A DNA stretch of 64,000 nucleotides, from assembly GCF_032925565.1 (NCBI RefSeq), contig NZ_CP136708.1, forward strand, positions 1,302,001-1,366,000. Reading direction: 5' to 3'. The translations under genes and the position numbers were made by a program. Of the stretch, positions 1 to 9,015 are shown piece by piece. Every line of letters starts with the position of its first letter. Positions within the stretch are counted from its first letter, which is position 1. This DNA is from Alteromonas sp. CI.11.F.A3. Its GTDB lineage: Bacteria > Pseudomonadota > Gammaproteobacteria > Enterobacterales > Alteromonadaceae. Below the pieces are notes generated by a model, which was given only the letters and a program-made list of their open reading frames with translations, was not told the DNA's origin and did not search any database.

Positions 1-533
1 TCTCGCAATACACCTTGAGGCTGTGCGCCTACTTCAATCATCACGCCACGTTTGCCCGTGGTACACAAATAACCGTGTTCTAAATACGGTTTTTCATCTT
101 CCAATAGAATGTTCGCTTCAGGCATATGATGTTTTACAAATCGAGCAAGCTGAACGTGGAAGTCATCAGCTTCTAAAATAATAAGCGTTGCACCCATGTT
201 ACTGGTGGTGTTGTGAATATCAATCACCAAGTCAGTGGCAGAGTCGCCTTTCGGGCCAAATTGTTGGTTAAGCTGTTTGGCCAGCTTAGCCTCTTTAGCA
301 TCACTATTTTTTTCTAACGCTTCTAGCGTGAATTGACGATTCAAATCTTCTTCAACAAACCGTACATTAGCGCTTAGGGCATCTGGGTTAGCTATGGTCA
401 GCGAAATATCCAATGATGAAAATCGCGATGATAGCTCGTCAGAAATTCCTTCAGATTGCCAATTATGAATAAGCTGAATACCACTGGTTTCATTACCATG
501 GGTTCCACCAACAAGCGCAATTTTATTAATCAT
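1..533 (-). CDS. Aspartoacylase / succinylglutamate desuccinylase family hydrolase (3' part outside window)
   Basis: The ATG is at 533-531 and the frame is open to the window edge, giving about 177 N-terminal codons of a protein that usually has about 300. Near the start GGTHGNE supplies a zinc-binding His and Glu. Later come DLNR (substrate Arg) and DIHNTTSNMG, the third zinc ligand in the arrangement typical of aspartoacylases rather than AstE. The family consists of cytoplasmic zinc carboxypeptidase-fold enzymes that deacylate N-acyl-aspartate or related amino acids. The gene lies 10 bases downstream of yacG on the same strand, so co-transcription is likely. The exact substrate cannot be read from the sequence. 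Confidence 0.88.
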   Translation of the reverse strand, partial: MINKIALVGGTHGNETSGIQLIHNWQSEGISDELSSRFSSLDISLTIANPDALSANVRFVEEDLNRQFTLEALEKNSDAKEAKLAKQLNQQFGPKGDSATDLVIDIHNTTSNMGATLIILEADDFHVQLARFVKHHMPEANILLEDEKPYLEHGYLCTTGKRGVMIEVGAQPQGVLR

Positions 534-543
534 ATACTTCCTA

Positions 544-771
544 TTAGTGTTTGAAAAAGTCGTCAGACTGTTTAGCAAGCATTGCTTCTATTTCTTCAAT
601 ATCGACTTCTTGGGCGGAAGGCTGTTCAGAAGGCTTTGCAGCAATTTTCCTTTCCTCTGACGCCCATTCTCCTAAATCAATAAGTTGGCACTTTTTGCTA
701 CAAAAGGGGCGAAATTCGCTGTCGTTATTCCAAGGAACCGACTTCGCGCAAATCGGGCAATCTACAACCAT
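544..771 (-). CDS. yacG: DNA gyrase inhibitor YacG (zinc-binding)
   Basis: This 75-residue protein has the YacG zinc knuckle: CPIC at residues 5-8 and the pair C24 and C28 in FCSKKC, followed by the conserved [10 protein letters not shown] stretch. YacG binds GyrB and inhibits gyrase in E. coli. The C-terminal third is acidic and low in complexity, as is usual for the family. The gene sits between zapD and the aspartoacylase gene on the same strand. The coaE-zapD-yacG order is a common gammaproteobacterial arrangement and supports the call. Confidence 0.93.
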   Translation of the reverse strand: MVVDCPICAKSVPWNNDSEFRPFCSKKCQLIDLGEWASEERKIAAKPSEQPSAQEVDIEEIEAMLAKQSDDFFKH

Positions 772-826
772 GAATTACTCCAGTGGTACAATAAAAGTGG
801 TACAGTAAAATTACAATGGGAGTAGT

Positions 827-1579
827 TTAACAGGCTGCCAGTTTAAACTGAATATTAGATTCGACAGCGGCGTTTTGGCCTTGTACAGGAGAAAACCATA
901 AAAAGCGTAGGGCGTAGCGGTATTTATTACCACTAAGGGTAGGATAGTAGCCTTCATCTACACGGCACTTAATACGGATAAGCTCGTTTTTATCTTCAGC
1001 AGCACCTTGGTAGAAGCCGTTGTCAGCGGTAACCGTTTTGAATTGCCCGCGTTCTCGAATAAAAGACAAGCTAACGGCTATGGTGTCGTCTAGTAAGCTC
1101 AAGGTGTCGAGCCATTGCCCGATTTCTTGTTGGCGAACCTCGGCGGGTTGCTGTAGCCAAAAGTGAAGATTGGGTAGGTCGAAACTACATGAACCACCTG
1201 GAATAGCGAAACGCTGCCTAATGGCACTTAGCAGCTTATCTTCTTTAAGCGCACTGCCAAAGCGGCGGTCAGTTTTTAGCTTTTGCTTGAGATTAACAAT
1301 CGTTTTAAGTGCTTGATCTAATGCGGCACTGTCAATTTTGGGGTGTTGTGACCAGTAAACGAGATTTTTTTCATGGGCATCTAAATCTTTGCTCATGTCT
1401 GAGCGCAAATCTAATCGCTCAATCAAATCGAGTAATTCAAACAACTGCTCAAAGAAAACCATTTGCAGTGGCACACTGTCAGATTTCGCGGTGCTCTTTA
1501 ACTGCCCAAGAAGCTGCTCTACGCGCAGATAGTTACGCACTTTTTCCTTTAGGGGAAATTCGAATACAGCTTCGCTCAT
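827..1579 (-). CDS. zapD: Cell division protein ZapD
   Basis: A 250-residue cytoplasmic protein matching the length and character of ZapD (E. coli 247 aa). It begins with FEFPLKEKVRNYLR, ends in a beta-rich part with the RFLWFSPV motif, and contains the CSFDLPNLHFWL segment. ZapD crosslinks FtsZ protofilaments at midcell. The start at 1579 is preceded by an AAGGA-type ribosome site just upstream. It lies between coaE and yacG as in many gammaproteobacteria, with 166 bases separating it from coaE, enough for its own promoter. Confidence 0.92.
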   Translation of the reverse strand: MSEAVFEFPLKEKVRNYLRVEQLLGQLKSTAKSDSVPLQMVFFEQLFELLDLIERLDLRSDMSKDLDAHEKNLVYWSQHPKIDSAALDQALKTIVNLKQKLKTDRRFGSALKEDKLLSAIRQRFAIPGGSCSFDLPNLHFWLQQPAEVRQQEIGQWLDTLSLLDDTIAVSLSFIRERGQFKTVTADNGFYQGAAEDKNELIRIKCRVDEGYYPTLSGNKYRYALRFLWFSPVQGQNAAVESNIQFKLAAC

Positions 1580-1745
1580 GGATATCCTTAAAACACATAG
1601 ACTTAACCCTAAAGCCTAATGCATGAACTGCCCTAAGCCAAGCCTACTTTCATAATCAATTAAACTTTTGACGAGTTTTAAGGAAAAAAGTTGCAGTTAA
1701 ACCAGATTTACGGAGAATTTTCGTTATTTGCACTGTATTTACCAG

Positions 1746-2405
1746 TTACTCACCGGTGTACTTACTGTGTAGGGTGAGTACTTGCTCATTCAGAAAATCG
1801 AGGGTTTTACTATTATCGATGACATCATCTGCAGCAGCTAATCGTTCTTTTCGCGTCGCTTGCGATGCCATAATACTTTCAATAATTTGCTTGGTACTGC
1901 CATCGCGTTGCATGGCTCGTTCAAGCTGCATAGACTCGGGGCAATCTACCACAATTACGCGGTCGCATAATTCTGTGAGGTTGCCCTCAACCAATAAGGG
2001 AACCGATAATATACAATAATGGCTGGTCGCATCAGCTATTTGTTGCAGCATAGTTTTGCGAATAAGCGGATGTAACAATTGATTGAGCCATTGCTTTTCT
2101 TCGCTGCTATTAAAAACTCGTTCTCGTAAAGCAGCTCTGTTAAGGGTGCCATCTTCTAACAAAATATCGGACCCAAAGTGCTCGGTTATTTTAACTAGCC
2201 CCTCGCTTCCGGGAATAACAACATCTCGAGCCACTTCGTCGGCATCGATAATATCAATACCTAACGCTGCGAATTGACTTGTAGCGGCAGACTTCCCGCT
2301 ACCTATTCCGCCAGTAAGGCCAACGACTATTTTATCATTTGTGTTCGAAGGCACTTTCTTTTCTGCTTCTGTTGTTTTACTTGCAGCCATTACTGTAGCA
2401 CCCAT
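1746..2405 (-). CDS. coaE: Dephospho-CoA kinase CoaE
   Basis: A 219-residue kinase with the P-loop GGIGSGKS at about residues 31-38, the DADEVARDVV substrate region and the VDCPESMQLERAMQRDG lid region. It performs the last step of coenzyme A synthesis, ATP-dependent phosphorylation of dephospho-CoA. From this start there is a non-conserved Ser/Thr/Lys-rich N-terminal extension of about 25 residues. The start overlaps the end of pilD by 16 bases, implying translational coupling. A later start nearer the P-loop cannot be excluded. Confidence 0.94.
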   Translation of the reverse strand: MGATVMAASKTTEAEKKVPSNTNDKIVVGLTGGIGSGKSAATSQFAALGIDIIDADEVARDVVIPGSEGLVKITEHFGSDILLEDGTLNRAALRERVFNSSEEKQWLNQLLHPLIRKTMLQQIADATSHYCILSVPLLVEGNLTELCDRVIVVDCPESMQLERAMQRDGSTKQIIESIMASQATRKERLAAADDVIDNSKTLDFLNEQVLTLHSKYTGE

Positions 2406-3325
2406 TTTATATAGTGGGTAATAATCGTGTCTTTATAAAACAGGGTTATCCAACCTGCGACGGCAAGATATGGCCCGAAGGGGATAGCTAATGATTTGCC
2501 TTTATTTTGGAATAGCATAATAGCAATGCCAGCAATGGCCCCTACAATTGAAGACAGTAAAATGATGATAGGCAAGCCCTGCCAGCCAGTGAAGGCGCCA
2601 AGTGCTGCTAGTATTTTGAAGTCGCCATATCCCATACCTTCCTTTCCGGTGACTATTTTAAACAACCAGAATACAGACCATAAACTTAAATATCCGGCGG
2701 CAGCACCAATAATGGCGTCAACTGGTCCAACAAAAATGGATTGGGTGCTAAGTATTAAACCAAGCCAAAGTAAGGGTAGAGTAAGTTGGTCTGGAAGCAG
2801 CATTTTATCTAAATCAATAAAAATTAGGGCAATAAGAATATAAGTAAATATCACCGCCCATATTGCTTGCGGCTTTGGGCCAAAATAATAGGCGGCGAAC
2901 GTACAGGTTAGTGCAGTGAATAACTCTACTAACGGATAGCGAATAGAAATAGGGGTTTTACAGTTTGAACATTTCCCGCGAAGGAATAAATAGCTAACGA
3001 TCGGAATATTTTCCCATGCCCGAATTTTGTGACCGCAACTAGGGCAGGTGCTATCTGGCTTGGCCAAATTAAACGTTTCAGGGGAAATTTGTGTACTAGC
3101 ATCTAGAACAGCGTTTTTCTTGCTACTGGCTGTATCGCTATCTTTTGCATCGCTATCTGTTTCACTAAAGTAACTGGCGTATTCCTGCTTCCAACTGTTT
3201 TCCATCATAATAGGCAAGCGATGAATAACCACATTTAAAAAGCTTCCTACCATTAGGCTAACCACAAAAACAAATAGATAGAATAACCACGGATATAATT
3301 GGCTGGTAAGCAATATCGCTTCCAT
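2390..3325 (-). CDS. pilD: Type IV prepilin peptidase / N-methyltransferase PilD
   Basis: A 311-residue polytopic inner-membrane aspartic protease that cleaves and N-methylates prepilins. An N-terminal membrane segment with GSFLNVVIHRLP is followed by a cytoplasmic zinc domain with two CxxC pairs (CPSC and CSNC). The catalytic aspartates lie in FIDLDKMLLPD and GMGYGDFK. Between HRLP and the first CxxC is a Ser/Asp/Thr-rich stretch of about 35 residues that looks unstructured. The gene follows pilC, separated by an intrinsic terminator, and its 3' end overlaps coaE. Confidence 0.95.
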   Translation of the reverse strand: MEAILLTSQLYPWLFYLFVFVVSLMVGSFLNVVIHRLPIMMENSWKQEYASYFSETDSDAKDSDTASSKKNAVLDASTQISPETFNLAKPDSTCPSCGHKIRAWENIPIVSYLFLRGKCSNCKTPISIRYPLVELFTALTCTFAAYYFGPKPQAIWAVIFTYILIALIFIDLDKMLLPDQLTLPLLWLGLILSTQSIFVGPVDAIIGAAAGYLSLWSVFWLFKIVTGKEGMGYGDFKILAALGAFTGWQGLPIIILLSSIVGAIAGIAIMLFQNKGKSLAIPFGPYLAVAGWITLFYKDTIITHYIKWVLQ

Positions 3326-3362
3326 AAAATAGCGTTCTCTTTTTTATTTTAGTTAATAATGC

Positions 3363-3388
3363 AAAAAAGGCCTGCGCTGGGCAAGCCT
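3363..3388 (-). terminator. Intrinsic terminator between pilC and pilD
   Basis: On the minus strand an 8-bp stem (AGGCTTGC / GCAGGCCT, one G-T pair, 5-base loop) is followed directly by six T. It lies 3' of pilC and should reduce read-through into pilD. Confidence 0.75.
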
Positions 3389-3435
3389 AATCATGTGTAG
3401 TGCACGAACAAAAAAGTGCTAGCTGGCGTAAAAGG

Positions 3436-4644
3436 TTATACCACATTACCCATTTCAAATATGGGAAGGTACATGGCGATAATAAGGCCGCCAATTACCA
3501 CACCAAGCACAGCCATGATCATTGGCTCTAATAAGCTGGTTAAGCCATCGACCATATCATCCACTTCAGCTTCATATATGGTAGCAATTTTACTTAACAT
3601 CGCATCTACAGCACCAGATTCTTCACCAATGGCGACCATCTGCGTCACCATATCAGGGAATACATTGGTGGCGCGCATCGATGTATGCATGGGCATACCA
3701 CTCGCGACCTCTTTTCTTATATATAATATAGCATCTCTGAATACCGCATTACCGGATGCGCCGGCTGCCGATTCCAGTGCGCCGATTAGCGGTACACCTG
3801 CGGCAAATGTAGTTGCAAGGGTACGAGTAAATCGCGCGATACTAGCTTTTTTGAGTATTTCCCCTATCACTGGAATTTTAAGTACGACCTTATCAACCCT
3901 ATCGCGAAAGTTTTGACTTTTCTTGTGGGCTCGCGAAAACATAAAACCTATAATCGCTAAGACTGCACCAATAAATATCCCATAACTTTGTACAAAATTT
4001 GAAATTCCCAGTACTAATAGAGTGAATCCTGGGAGTTCCGCACCAAAACTGCTAAATATTTCTTCAAACTGAGGAACTACGAAAATCAATAATATGGTGG
4101 TTACAATAAGCGCTACAACAACCACAGCAATAGGATAAAACATGGCCTTTTTGATTTTAGATTTAAGGGCTTCCGCTTTTTCTTTATAAGTTGCTATTCG
4201 GTCGTAAATAGTTTCTAAAGCACCGGATTGTTCACCGGTATAAACTAAGTCACAGTATAAATCATCAAAATAGTCTGGGTGTTTACGTAGCGCTGAAGAA
4301 AGTGGATTACCTGCGCGAACTTCGTCAGTTATCTCCGATAGGAGTTTCCGGGCTGCTGGATTTGCATGACCTTGTGAAATCATTTCTAAGGACTGAATTA
4401 AAGAAACGCCCGCTGAGAGCATTGTTGCAATTTGGCGAGATACTATCGATATATCTGCAGCTTTGATTTTTTGTTTACGCTTAAACAGTGAGGCGCTTTG
4501 TTTTCTGACTCTGTTTGCGGAAATCCCTTGTCTGCGCAATAGAGATTTAGCTTCAGTAATGTTGATAGCGGAGAGTTCGCCTTTTTGGCTATTACCTTTT
4601 CTATCTTTCCCCTGCCATTCAAATACTAATGTTGCCTTTGCCAT
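3436..4644 (-). CDS. pilC: Type IV pilus inner-membrane platform protein PilC
   Basis: About 402 residues from ATG 4644. The frame is open further upstream to 4698, but that extension runs through the pilA terminator and is not conserved, whereas MAKATLVFEWQGKDRKG is a typical PilC start. Two GspF/T2SSF domains are visible: the first has SRQIATMLSAGVSLIQSLE, the second TRTLATTFAAGVPLIGALE, each followed by hydrophobic membrane segments. PilC is the inner-membrane platform on which the assembly and retraction ATPases act. The neighbours are pilA upstream and pilD downstream; the usual pilB between pilA and pilC is absent. Confidence 0.95.
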   Translation of the reverse strand: MAKATLVFEWQGKDRKGNSQKGELSAINITEAKSLLRRQGISANRVRKQSASLFKRKQKIKAADISIVSRQIATMLSAGVSLIQSLEMISQGHANPAARKLLSEITDEVRAGNPLSSALRKHPDYFDDLYCDLVYTGEQSGALETIYDRIATYKEKAEALKSKIKKAMFYPIAVVVVALIVTTILLIFVVPQFEEIFSSFGAELPGFTLLVLGISNFVQSYGIFIGAVLAIIGFMFSRAHKKSQNFRDRVDKVVLKIPVIGEILKKASIARFTRTLATTFAAGVPLIGALESAAGASGNAVFRDAILYIRKEVASGMPMHTSMRATNVFPDMVTQMVAIGEESGAVDAMLSKIATIYEAEVDDMVDGLTSLLEPMIMAVLGVVIGGLIIAMYLPIFEMGNVV

Positions 4645-4667
4645 TTTGAGTTTCCATTTAGCTAGAC

Positions 4668-4692
4668 AAAAAAGCCCAGTATTCACTGGGCT
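4668..4692 (-). terminator. Intrinsic terminator after pilA
   Basis: On the minus strand a perfect 8-bp stem AGCCCAGT / ACTGGGCT with a 4-base loop is followed by six T. It lies between pilA and pilC and would let pilA transcript greatly exceed pilC transcript, as expected for a major pilin. Confidence 0.88.
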
Positions 4693-4708
4693 GTTCAATC
4701 AAATATGA

Positions 4709-5158
4709 TTAGGTGGTAGGTGTTGCTGCTGCAGTTGTACAGCTGTTAGAAAGTGAATCGTCACTACAAGTAATTGTCCAAGTTAAACGATTACTTGTTA
4801 CAGTAGGAGTAAATGTAGCAGTTGTGCTAGCCAAGCTAGAGTGGTCAGCATGCGTAGCTACCGATATAACGCCTGCAGCTGTCGACACTCCAACTATATC
4901 ACCTGAAGCAGTTATAGCCGTAGGGATCCCATTTGTTCCAGAATTACAGTTTGTTAAAGCAGCATTTGACTGGTAACAAACCTCAACAGCGGTTTTAGCT
5001 GCGGCAGATGCATTAAGAAGCTCTGAGAATCTAGCTTTCTTCACATAATTTTGATAAGCAGGTAAAGCGATTGCCGCCAAAATACCGATAATGGCAACAA
5101 CGATCATTAATTCGATTAGGGTGAAACCCTTTTGGTTTTTATTATTCATGTTCATCAT
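4709..5158 (-). CDS. pilA: Type IV pilin PilA (major pilin)
   Basis: A 149-residue prepilin with a short positively charged leader ending in G, then [20 protein letters not shown], the class IVa pilin N-methyl-Phe helix with the conserved Glu at mature position 5. PilD cleaves after the Gly. The globular part has two cysteines near the C terminus (about 12 residues apart), forming the usual disulfide loop, and another pair in its first half. Start candidates are ATG 5158, 5155 or 5149; the leader fits any of them. A strong terminator follows the gene. Confidence 0.95.
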   Translation of the reverse strand: MMNMNNKNQKGFTLIELMIVVAIIGILAAIALPAYQNYVKKARFSELLNASAAAKTAVEVCYQSNAALTNCNSGTNGIPTAITASGDIVGVSTAAGVISVATHADHSSLASTTATFTPTVTSNRLTWTITCSDDSLSNSCTTAAATPTT

Positions 5159-5523
5159 GGTTTTCTCCGGGACGTGTATAGCACGTTAAGTTTAAATGTA
5201 ATTCAAATTGACGTTTATACCCGAGTCGTCCTTAAACGCCCCTGGTACTTGAATCTAAGTATATAAATTTATTGGTCAGTGACAAGTATGCAGAAAAATA
5301 CCTATGTCTGACTTTTTCAGTATGACACGTTCAAAAAGGGCTTTGCAGCCCTATGTTGTTGAACTTTGGTATAAATTTACAACTTTCGTACGTATAGATA
5401 ACTATACTACCTAGAACGAAACCGGTGAAACGTGCCTATAAAGTAGTAAAGTAATTTTATACCCAAGCACGTCATTTGAACTGTTACATGTGAACTTAAC
5501 GCAAGCTAATCGACAAATCTGTT
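5159..5523. other. Intergenic region between pilA and nadC
   Basis: There is no gene in these 365 bases. The region holds the nadC terminator at 5333-5352 and must contain the pilA promoter on the minus strand. I could not find a convincing sigma-54 -24/-12 element or a good -35/-10 pair. Confidence 0.6.
5333..5352 (-). terminator. Intrinsic terminator, probably of the aspartic protease-nadC unit
   Basis: On the minus strand AGGGCT-GCAA-AGCCCT is followed by TTTT. It is about 170 bases downstream of the nadC stop and separates that transcript from pilA. Confidence 0.72.
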
Positions 5524-6378
5524 TTACGCTAAATTCACTCTTAGCGATAAATCAATTGCCTTCACATTCTTGGTTAGTGCACCAGATGAAATATAGTCTA
5601 CACCCAGTGTTGCTAGAGACGATAACCGTTCATCGGTAATGTTACCTGACACTTCCAGTTTACATTGCCCTTGGGTTAGCGCTACTGCCTTTTGGATCTG
5701 TTCGTTGGTAAAGTTATCCAACATAACGATGTCAGCCCCTGCAAGAAGTGCTTGTTGTAATTCATCTAAGCTTTCTACTTCTACTTCAACAGGCTTACCA
5801 GGTTTCATTTCTTTGGCGCGGCTTATTGCTTTCTCTATAGAGCCGCAGGAAAAAATGTGGTTTTCTTTAATTAAGAACGCATCAAATAAACCGATACGAT
5901 GATTTTGCCCGCCGCCACAATGCACCGCGTACTTCTGTGCCATGCGAAGACCAGGGAGGGTTTTGCGCGTATCAAGAATTTTAGTGTTGCTTCCCGCAAG
6001 CAATTTAGCGTAGCTTGCCGTCACTGTCGCGGTAGCAGAAAGGGTTTGAAGAAAATTAAGCGCTACACGCTCTGCAGTAAGAATGGCACGAGCCGAGCCT
6101 GTTAAGGTAAGCAGAGTAGTATCGGCCTCTACGGTATCGCCATCTTTCACTTGCCATGCTAATTCTAGGCTCTCATCAATTAACGCAAACGCTTGCTCAA
6201 CCCAAGCTACGCCGCAAATAACACAATGCTCACGGGTAATAATAGTGGCCGTCGCGTTTTCGCTTTCATCTATTAAATTCGCAGTAATGTCGTTATGCGC
6301 GTTAAGCTCGCCACCTAAATCTTCAATAAGTGCGAGAGAAACTTGTTCGCGGATGGCGTTAATGTCGGGTGAAATCAT
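5524..6378 (-). CDS. nadC: Nicotinate-nucleotide pyrophosphorylase (quinolinate phosphoribosyltransferase) NadC
   Basis: A 284-residue enzyme that converts quinolinate and PRPP to nicotinate mononucleotide in NAD synthesis. Family signatures are visible: the early ITREHCVICG segment, ILDTRKTLPGLRMAQKYAV with the substrate Arg and Lys, GGGQNHRIGLFDAFLIKENH, and near the C terminus EVEVESLDE, IVMLDNFT and VDYISSGALTKN. It lies next to the pilus genes, as in Pseudomonas and many relatives. It is 18 bases downstream of the aspartic protease gene on the same strand, so the two probably form one transcript. Confidence 0.96.
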   Translation of the reverse strand: MISPDINAIREQVSLALIEDLGGELNAHNDITANLIDESENATATIITREHCVICGVAWVEQAFALIDESLELAWQVKDGDTVEADTTLLTLTGSARAILTAERVALNFLQTLSATATVTASYAKLLAGSNTKILDTRKTLPGLRMAQKYAVHCGGGQNHRIGLFDAFLIKENHIFSCGSIEKAISRAKEMKPGKPVEVEVESLDELQQALLAGADIVMLDNFTNEQIQKAVALTQGQCKLEVSGNITDERLSSLATLGVDYISSGALTKNVKAIDLSLRVNLA

Positions 6379-6396
6379 GATGGCTGCTGTTTAGAA

Positions 6397-6927
6397 TTAA
6401 AGGGTACGCAATATTAACCAATCTCCGCGCTGAGTAAACTCTAATTGCCGTAAAACACTCATTCCAAGCAAGATATGTTCACTTTGCATACCGGGGTTTA
6501 AGTTTGCGCTAACATTGTTTAATACAATGTCGCCAATTCGAAGGGTATCGATACGTGATTCAGCAACGGTAACGGTTCCATTCGCCGTATTGGCTAAGCC
6601 TTTACGACCAGCTTGTAGTTGCAGCCTCTGGGCTAAATGAGCAGGAATAGACACATCGGTAGCACCGGTATCAACCAAAAATACCACTTCCTCGCCATTT
6701 ATATAACCAGAAGTAACATAGTGACCAGCCCGATTCTGCTTCAAACGCACTTCGGTTTGAGACCCAATACGCTGTGACTGGGGCTCGCTATTCGGGTTAA
6801 CTTGCTTATCGAGCAAGCCGGAAAACACATAGACCAGTAGGCCAAACCCACAAATCCACGCCAGCACCACCATATACTTACCAGCAGAACTCTCGCCCAC
6901 AGAATCATCTTCACTCATATAAAACAT
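6397..6927 (-). CDS. Retropepsin-like aspartic protease with N-terminal membrane anchor
   Basis: A 176-residue protein with one hydrophobic segment (about residues 20-40) followed by a single retroviral-type protease domain. The active-site motif VDTGATDVSIP is the D-T/S-G signature and the LLGMSVLRQLEF segment is the typical second half. It matches the proteobacterial clan AA family often placed beside nadC or pilus genes. It probably acts as a homodimer with the domain in the periplasm. The substrate is unknown. The start 6927 gives MFYMSEDD; the Met four codons in is equally possible. Confidence 0.85.
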   Translation of the reverse strand: MFYMSEDDSVGESSAGKYMVVLAWICGFGLLVYVFSGLLDKQVNPNSEPQSQRIGSQTEVRLKQNRAGHYVTSGYINGEEVVFLVDTGATDVSIPAHLAQRLQLQAGRKGLANTANGTVTVAESRIDTLRIGDIVLNNVSANLNPGMQSEHILLGMSVLRQLEFTQRGDWLILRTL

Positions 6928-7081
6928 CTCACTTCTTTTTATCGTTCTCTTTATACCGCCTTTCTACGTACATATAAATGTATCGGCCTAACTAATAGAG
7001 TTCGTAACCATTTATTCCTTGTGCAGCAGGGAGCTGCATTTCTTTCTATTCTCAAAATTATTAGCGCTCTAATAAGTGTAA

Positions 7082-7173
7082 GGTGAGAGTGAAGATAAAG
7101 CCGTCTGCAGCATGGATGCTGCAGCCGAGCCTCCATGGATGGATTCACGGCGTGCTTTACCTTCACTCTCACC
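7082..7173. repeat. Large cruciform-like intergenic repeat, copy 1
   Basis: Outer arms GGTGAGAGTGAAG and CTTCACTCTCACC are perfect inverted repeats. Inside them lie two smaller hairpins centred on CATCCATG (read on the minus strand): one with a TCCAT/ATGGA stem and one with a CTGCAGCAT/ATGCTGCAG stem. The architecture matches the copies near 18.2 and 30.9 kb, in the opposite orientation. It sits in the divergent gap between the protease gene and ampD (6928-7266), which otherwise shows no gene. Confidence 0.85.
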
Positions 7174-7266
7174 ATGCACAGATACGCAGTGCGTTAAGCT
7201 TGTGCCTGTGGGCGGCTGGTGTCACACTGTTATTAATGAAAACAACGTAACGAATTTTCAAATTAT

Positions 7267-7848
7267 ATGGTGTTATACGAGCCCGCGACGCAAATTGATT
7301 GCCCCCATTATGATGAACGGCCCGACGAAAACGATGTGAGCGTGTTGGTTATTCACAATATTTCGTTGCCTCCCTCGCAGTTCGGTACATCAGGCATTCG
7401 TGAATTGTTTACCGGTACGTTAAATCCTGATGAGCATCCTTTTTATAAAGAAATAGCAGGTATTAGGGTGTCTGCGCATTGCGTTATTTACCGCACCGGT
7501 GAGATAGAGCAGTTCGTGCCCTTTAATAAGCGGGCGTGGCATGCAGGGTTATCAACGTTTCAAGGCCGCTCTCGTTGTAACGACTTTACCATTGGTATCG
7601 AGTTAGAAGGCACCGATACTTTGCCTTACACAGATGCCCAATATGAACAACTTTCGAGATTGAGTAAGTTTATATTGCAACAATACCCGCAAATTTCGTT
7701 AGGGCGTATAGTAGGCCATAATGATATTGCGCCAGGGCGAAAAACCGATCCGGGTGTTGCGTTCGATTGGGCACGCTACAGACAGTTACTCGATTTAAAT
7801 AGCATCTTAAGAGACACCCCAAGAAACATCATAAACAAAAAAAGATAA
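7267..7848 (+). CDS. ampD: 1,6-anhydro-N-acetylmuramyl-L-alanine amidase AmpD
   Basis: A 193-residue cytoplasmic zinc amidase of peptidoglycan recycling that splits the peptide from anhydro-muropeptides. The family landmarks are clear: VIHNISLPPSQFG with the first zinc His, LFTGTLNPDEHPF, RVSAHCVIYRTGEI, the AWHAGLS motif, FTIGIELEGTD, and VGHNDIAPGRKTDPG with the last zinc ligands. The start ATG has only a weak ribosome site but aligns with the family N terminus. ampE follows 62 bases later. Loss of AmpD in other species induces chromosomal AmpC; no ampR/ampC pair is seen here. Confidence 0.95.
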   Translation: MVLYEPATQIDCPHYDERPDENDVSVLVIHNISLPPSQFGTSGIRELFTGTLNPDEHPFYKEIAGIRVSAHCVIYRTGEIEQFVPFNKRAWHAGLSTFQGRSRCNDFTIGIELEGTDTLPYTDAQYEQLSRLSKFILQQYPQISLGRIVGHNDIAPGRKTDPGVAFDWARYRQLLDLNSILRDTPRNIINKKR

Positions 7849-7910
7849 ATAGGGCGCTTAACCGCCAGTCCATTACCCCATAATTCAGCATTTCTACGGT
7901 AGGGAATAAC

Positions 7911-8780
7911 ATGATACTAATGAGTTTACTGCTGGTATTAAGTCTTGAAAGGCTTATTACTAAAACACCGGTATGGCACATCGAGCGTTATGCAGTTGCC
8001 TATCAAAATTGGCTTTACGAGCGAAAATGGCTAGAAGAAGACACGTCATCTGTAGCCTTCTATTTATATATGTTACTGCCAGCGCTAATAATAGGGTTAA
8101 TTGAGCATTGGCTGTTCGGTGCTTTTCTTACCTTTATAGAACAAAGTATAATTCTGTTTATCTGTATAGGCTGCCCTGTATTGCGCGCCACTTACAAATG
8201 CTTTTTGAATGCCGCAGACCGTGGCGATTTACAGGCTTGCAGTATGTACACCGACCAATTAGGGCATTGCGGTAGCGAGCGTGATAGCGACGGTACGGCC
8301 ATGGCTGAAGGGAAAAGCTTCGGGCAACACCTTACTTGGCTGAACTACCAACATTATGCAGCGGTTATGTTGTGGTTTATTGCATTTGGCGCACCGGGCG
8401 CTGTGTTCTACTGTTTTAGTAGAAGCGCCACAGAGCGTTTTTGTGCATCTCAGCATCCGTTGTCTATGGCGGCAGGTAAGTTAATGTATGCGCTTGATTT
8501 TATTCCGGTACGCATTACCGCTTTTGGCATGCTGATGATGGGGCACTTTTCCCGCGCGCTGCCTGAATGGTTAAAGGACGGCTTATCATTGAATATTTCG
8601 GCGTATGACTTACTTACTCGAGTGTCGTCGAAAGCGGAGATGTTAACGCCCGAAGAATATAAAGCTCAATCGGAAAATGCCGCGGTAGAACCTAAAGTGT
8701 TAGTCAAGTTAGCAAAACGTAATGTTATTTTTCTGCTCGTAATTACCTCTGCGCTTACCGTTATAGGCACCGTAGCTTAA
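7911..8780 (+). CDS. ampE: Inner-membrane regulator AmpE
   Basis: A 289-residue integral membrane protein of the AmpE/CobD-CbiB-like family. It shows the conserved SLLLVLSLERL start, several hydrophobic segments (about 50-85, 145-165 and the C-terminal 20 residues) and the GKLMYALDFIPVRITAFG stretch. An AGGGA ribosome site lies 6 bases before ATG 7911. It is paired with ampD, as in enterobacteria. AmpE was proposed as a sensory transducer in beta-lactamase induction; its biochemical role is uncertain. Confidence 0.88.
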   Translation: MILMSLLLVLSLERLITKTPVWHIERYAVAYQNWLYERKWLEEDTSSVAFYLYMLLPALIIGLIEHWLFGAFLTFIEQSIILFICIGCPVLRATYKCFLNAADRGDLQACSMYTDQLGHCGSERDSDGTAMAEGKSFGQHLTWLNYQHYAAVMLWFIAFGAPGAVFYCFSRSATERFCASQHPLSMAAGKLMYALDFIPVRITAFGMLMMGHFSRALPEWLKDGLSLNISAYDLLTRVSSKAEMLTPEEYKAQSENAAVEPKVLVKLAKRNVIFLLVITSALTVIGTVA

Positions 8781-8813
8781 CTATTCCCATTAACAAACGT
8801 ATTACCATTCTAT

Positions 8814-8846
8814 CCTGGTCTATAAATTTTTCATTTATAGATCAGG
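8814..8846. terminator. Hairpin downstream of ampE
   Basis: A 14-bp stem with one mismatch (CCTGGTCTATAAAT / ATTTATAGATCAGG, 5-base loop) lies 33 bases after the ampE stop. There is only a short T run after it, so it is either a weak terminator or an mRNA 3' end hairpin. Confidence 0.45.
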
Positions 8847-9015
8847 CATTTCACGTCTCACAGGCTGGTTGCTTCACCTCATCAGACCAGTGCGTCTTTG
8901 CTAAATTTTTGCAACAAATTCAACAATAAAGCTTAACAACAAGCAACTCCTTACAAGTTTGCTATGCTTGAGAGTATTTACCTCGGTTTCAATCTATCTT
9001 AAACTGTATAGGTAA

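Noticed and set aside
5159..5523. Sigma-54 promoter of pilA
   Set aside because: I looked for TGGCAC-N5-TTGC on the minus strand and found no convincing match.
6951..7175. 74-codon minus-strand frame between the aspartic protease gene and ampD
   Set aside because: Much of it is the translated cruciform repeat copy 1, so it is unlikely to be a protein.
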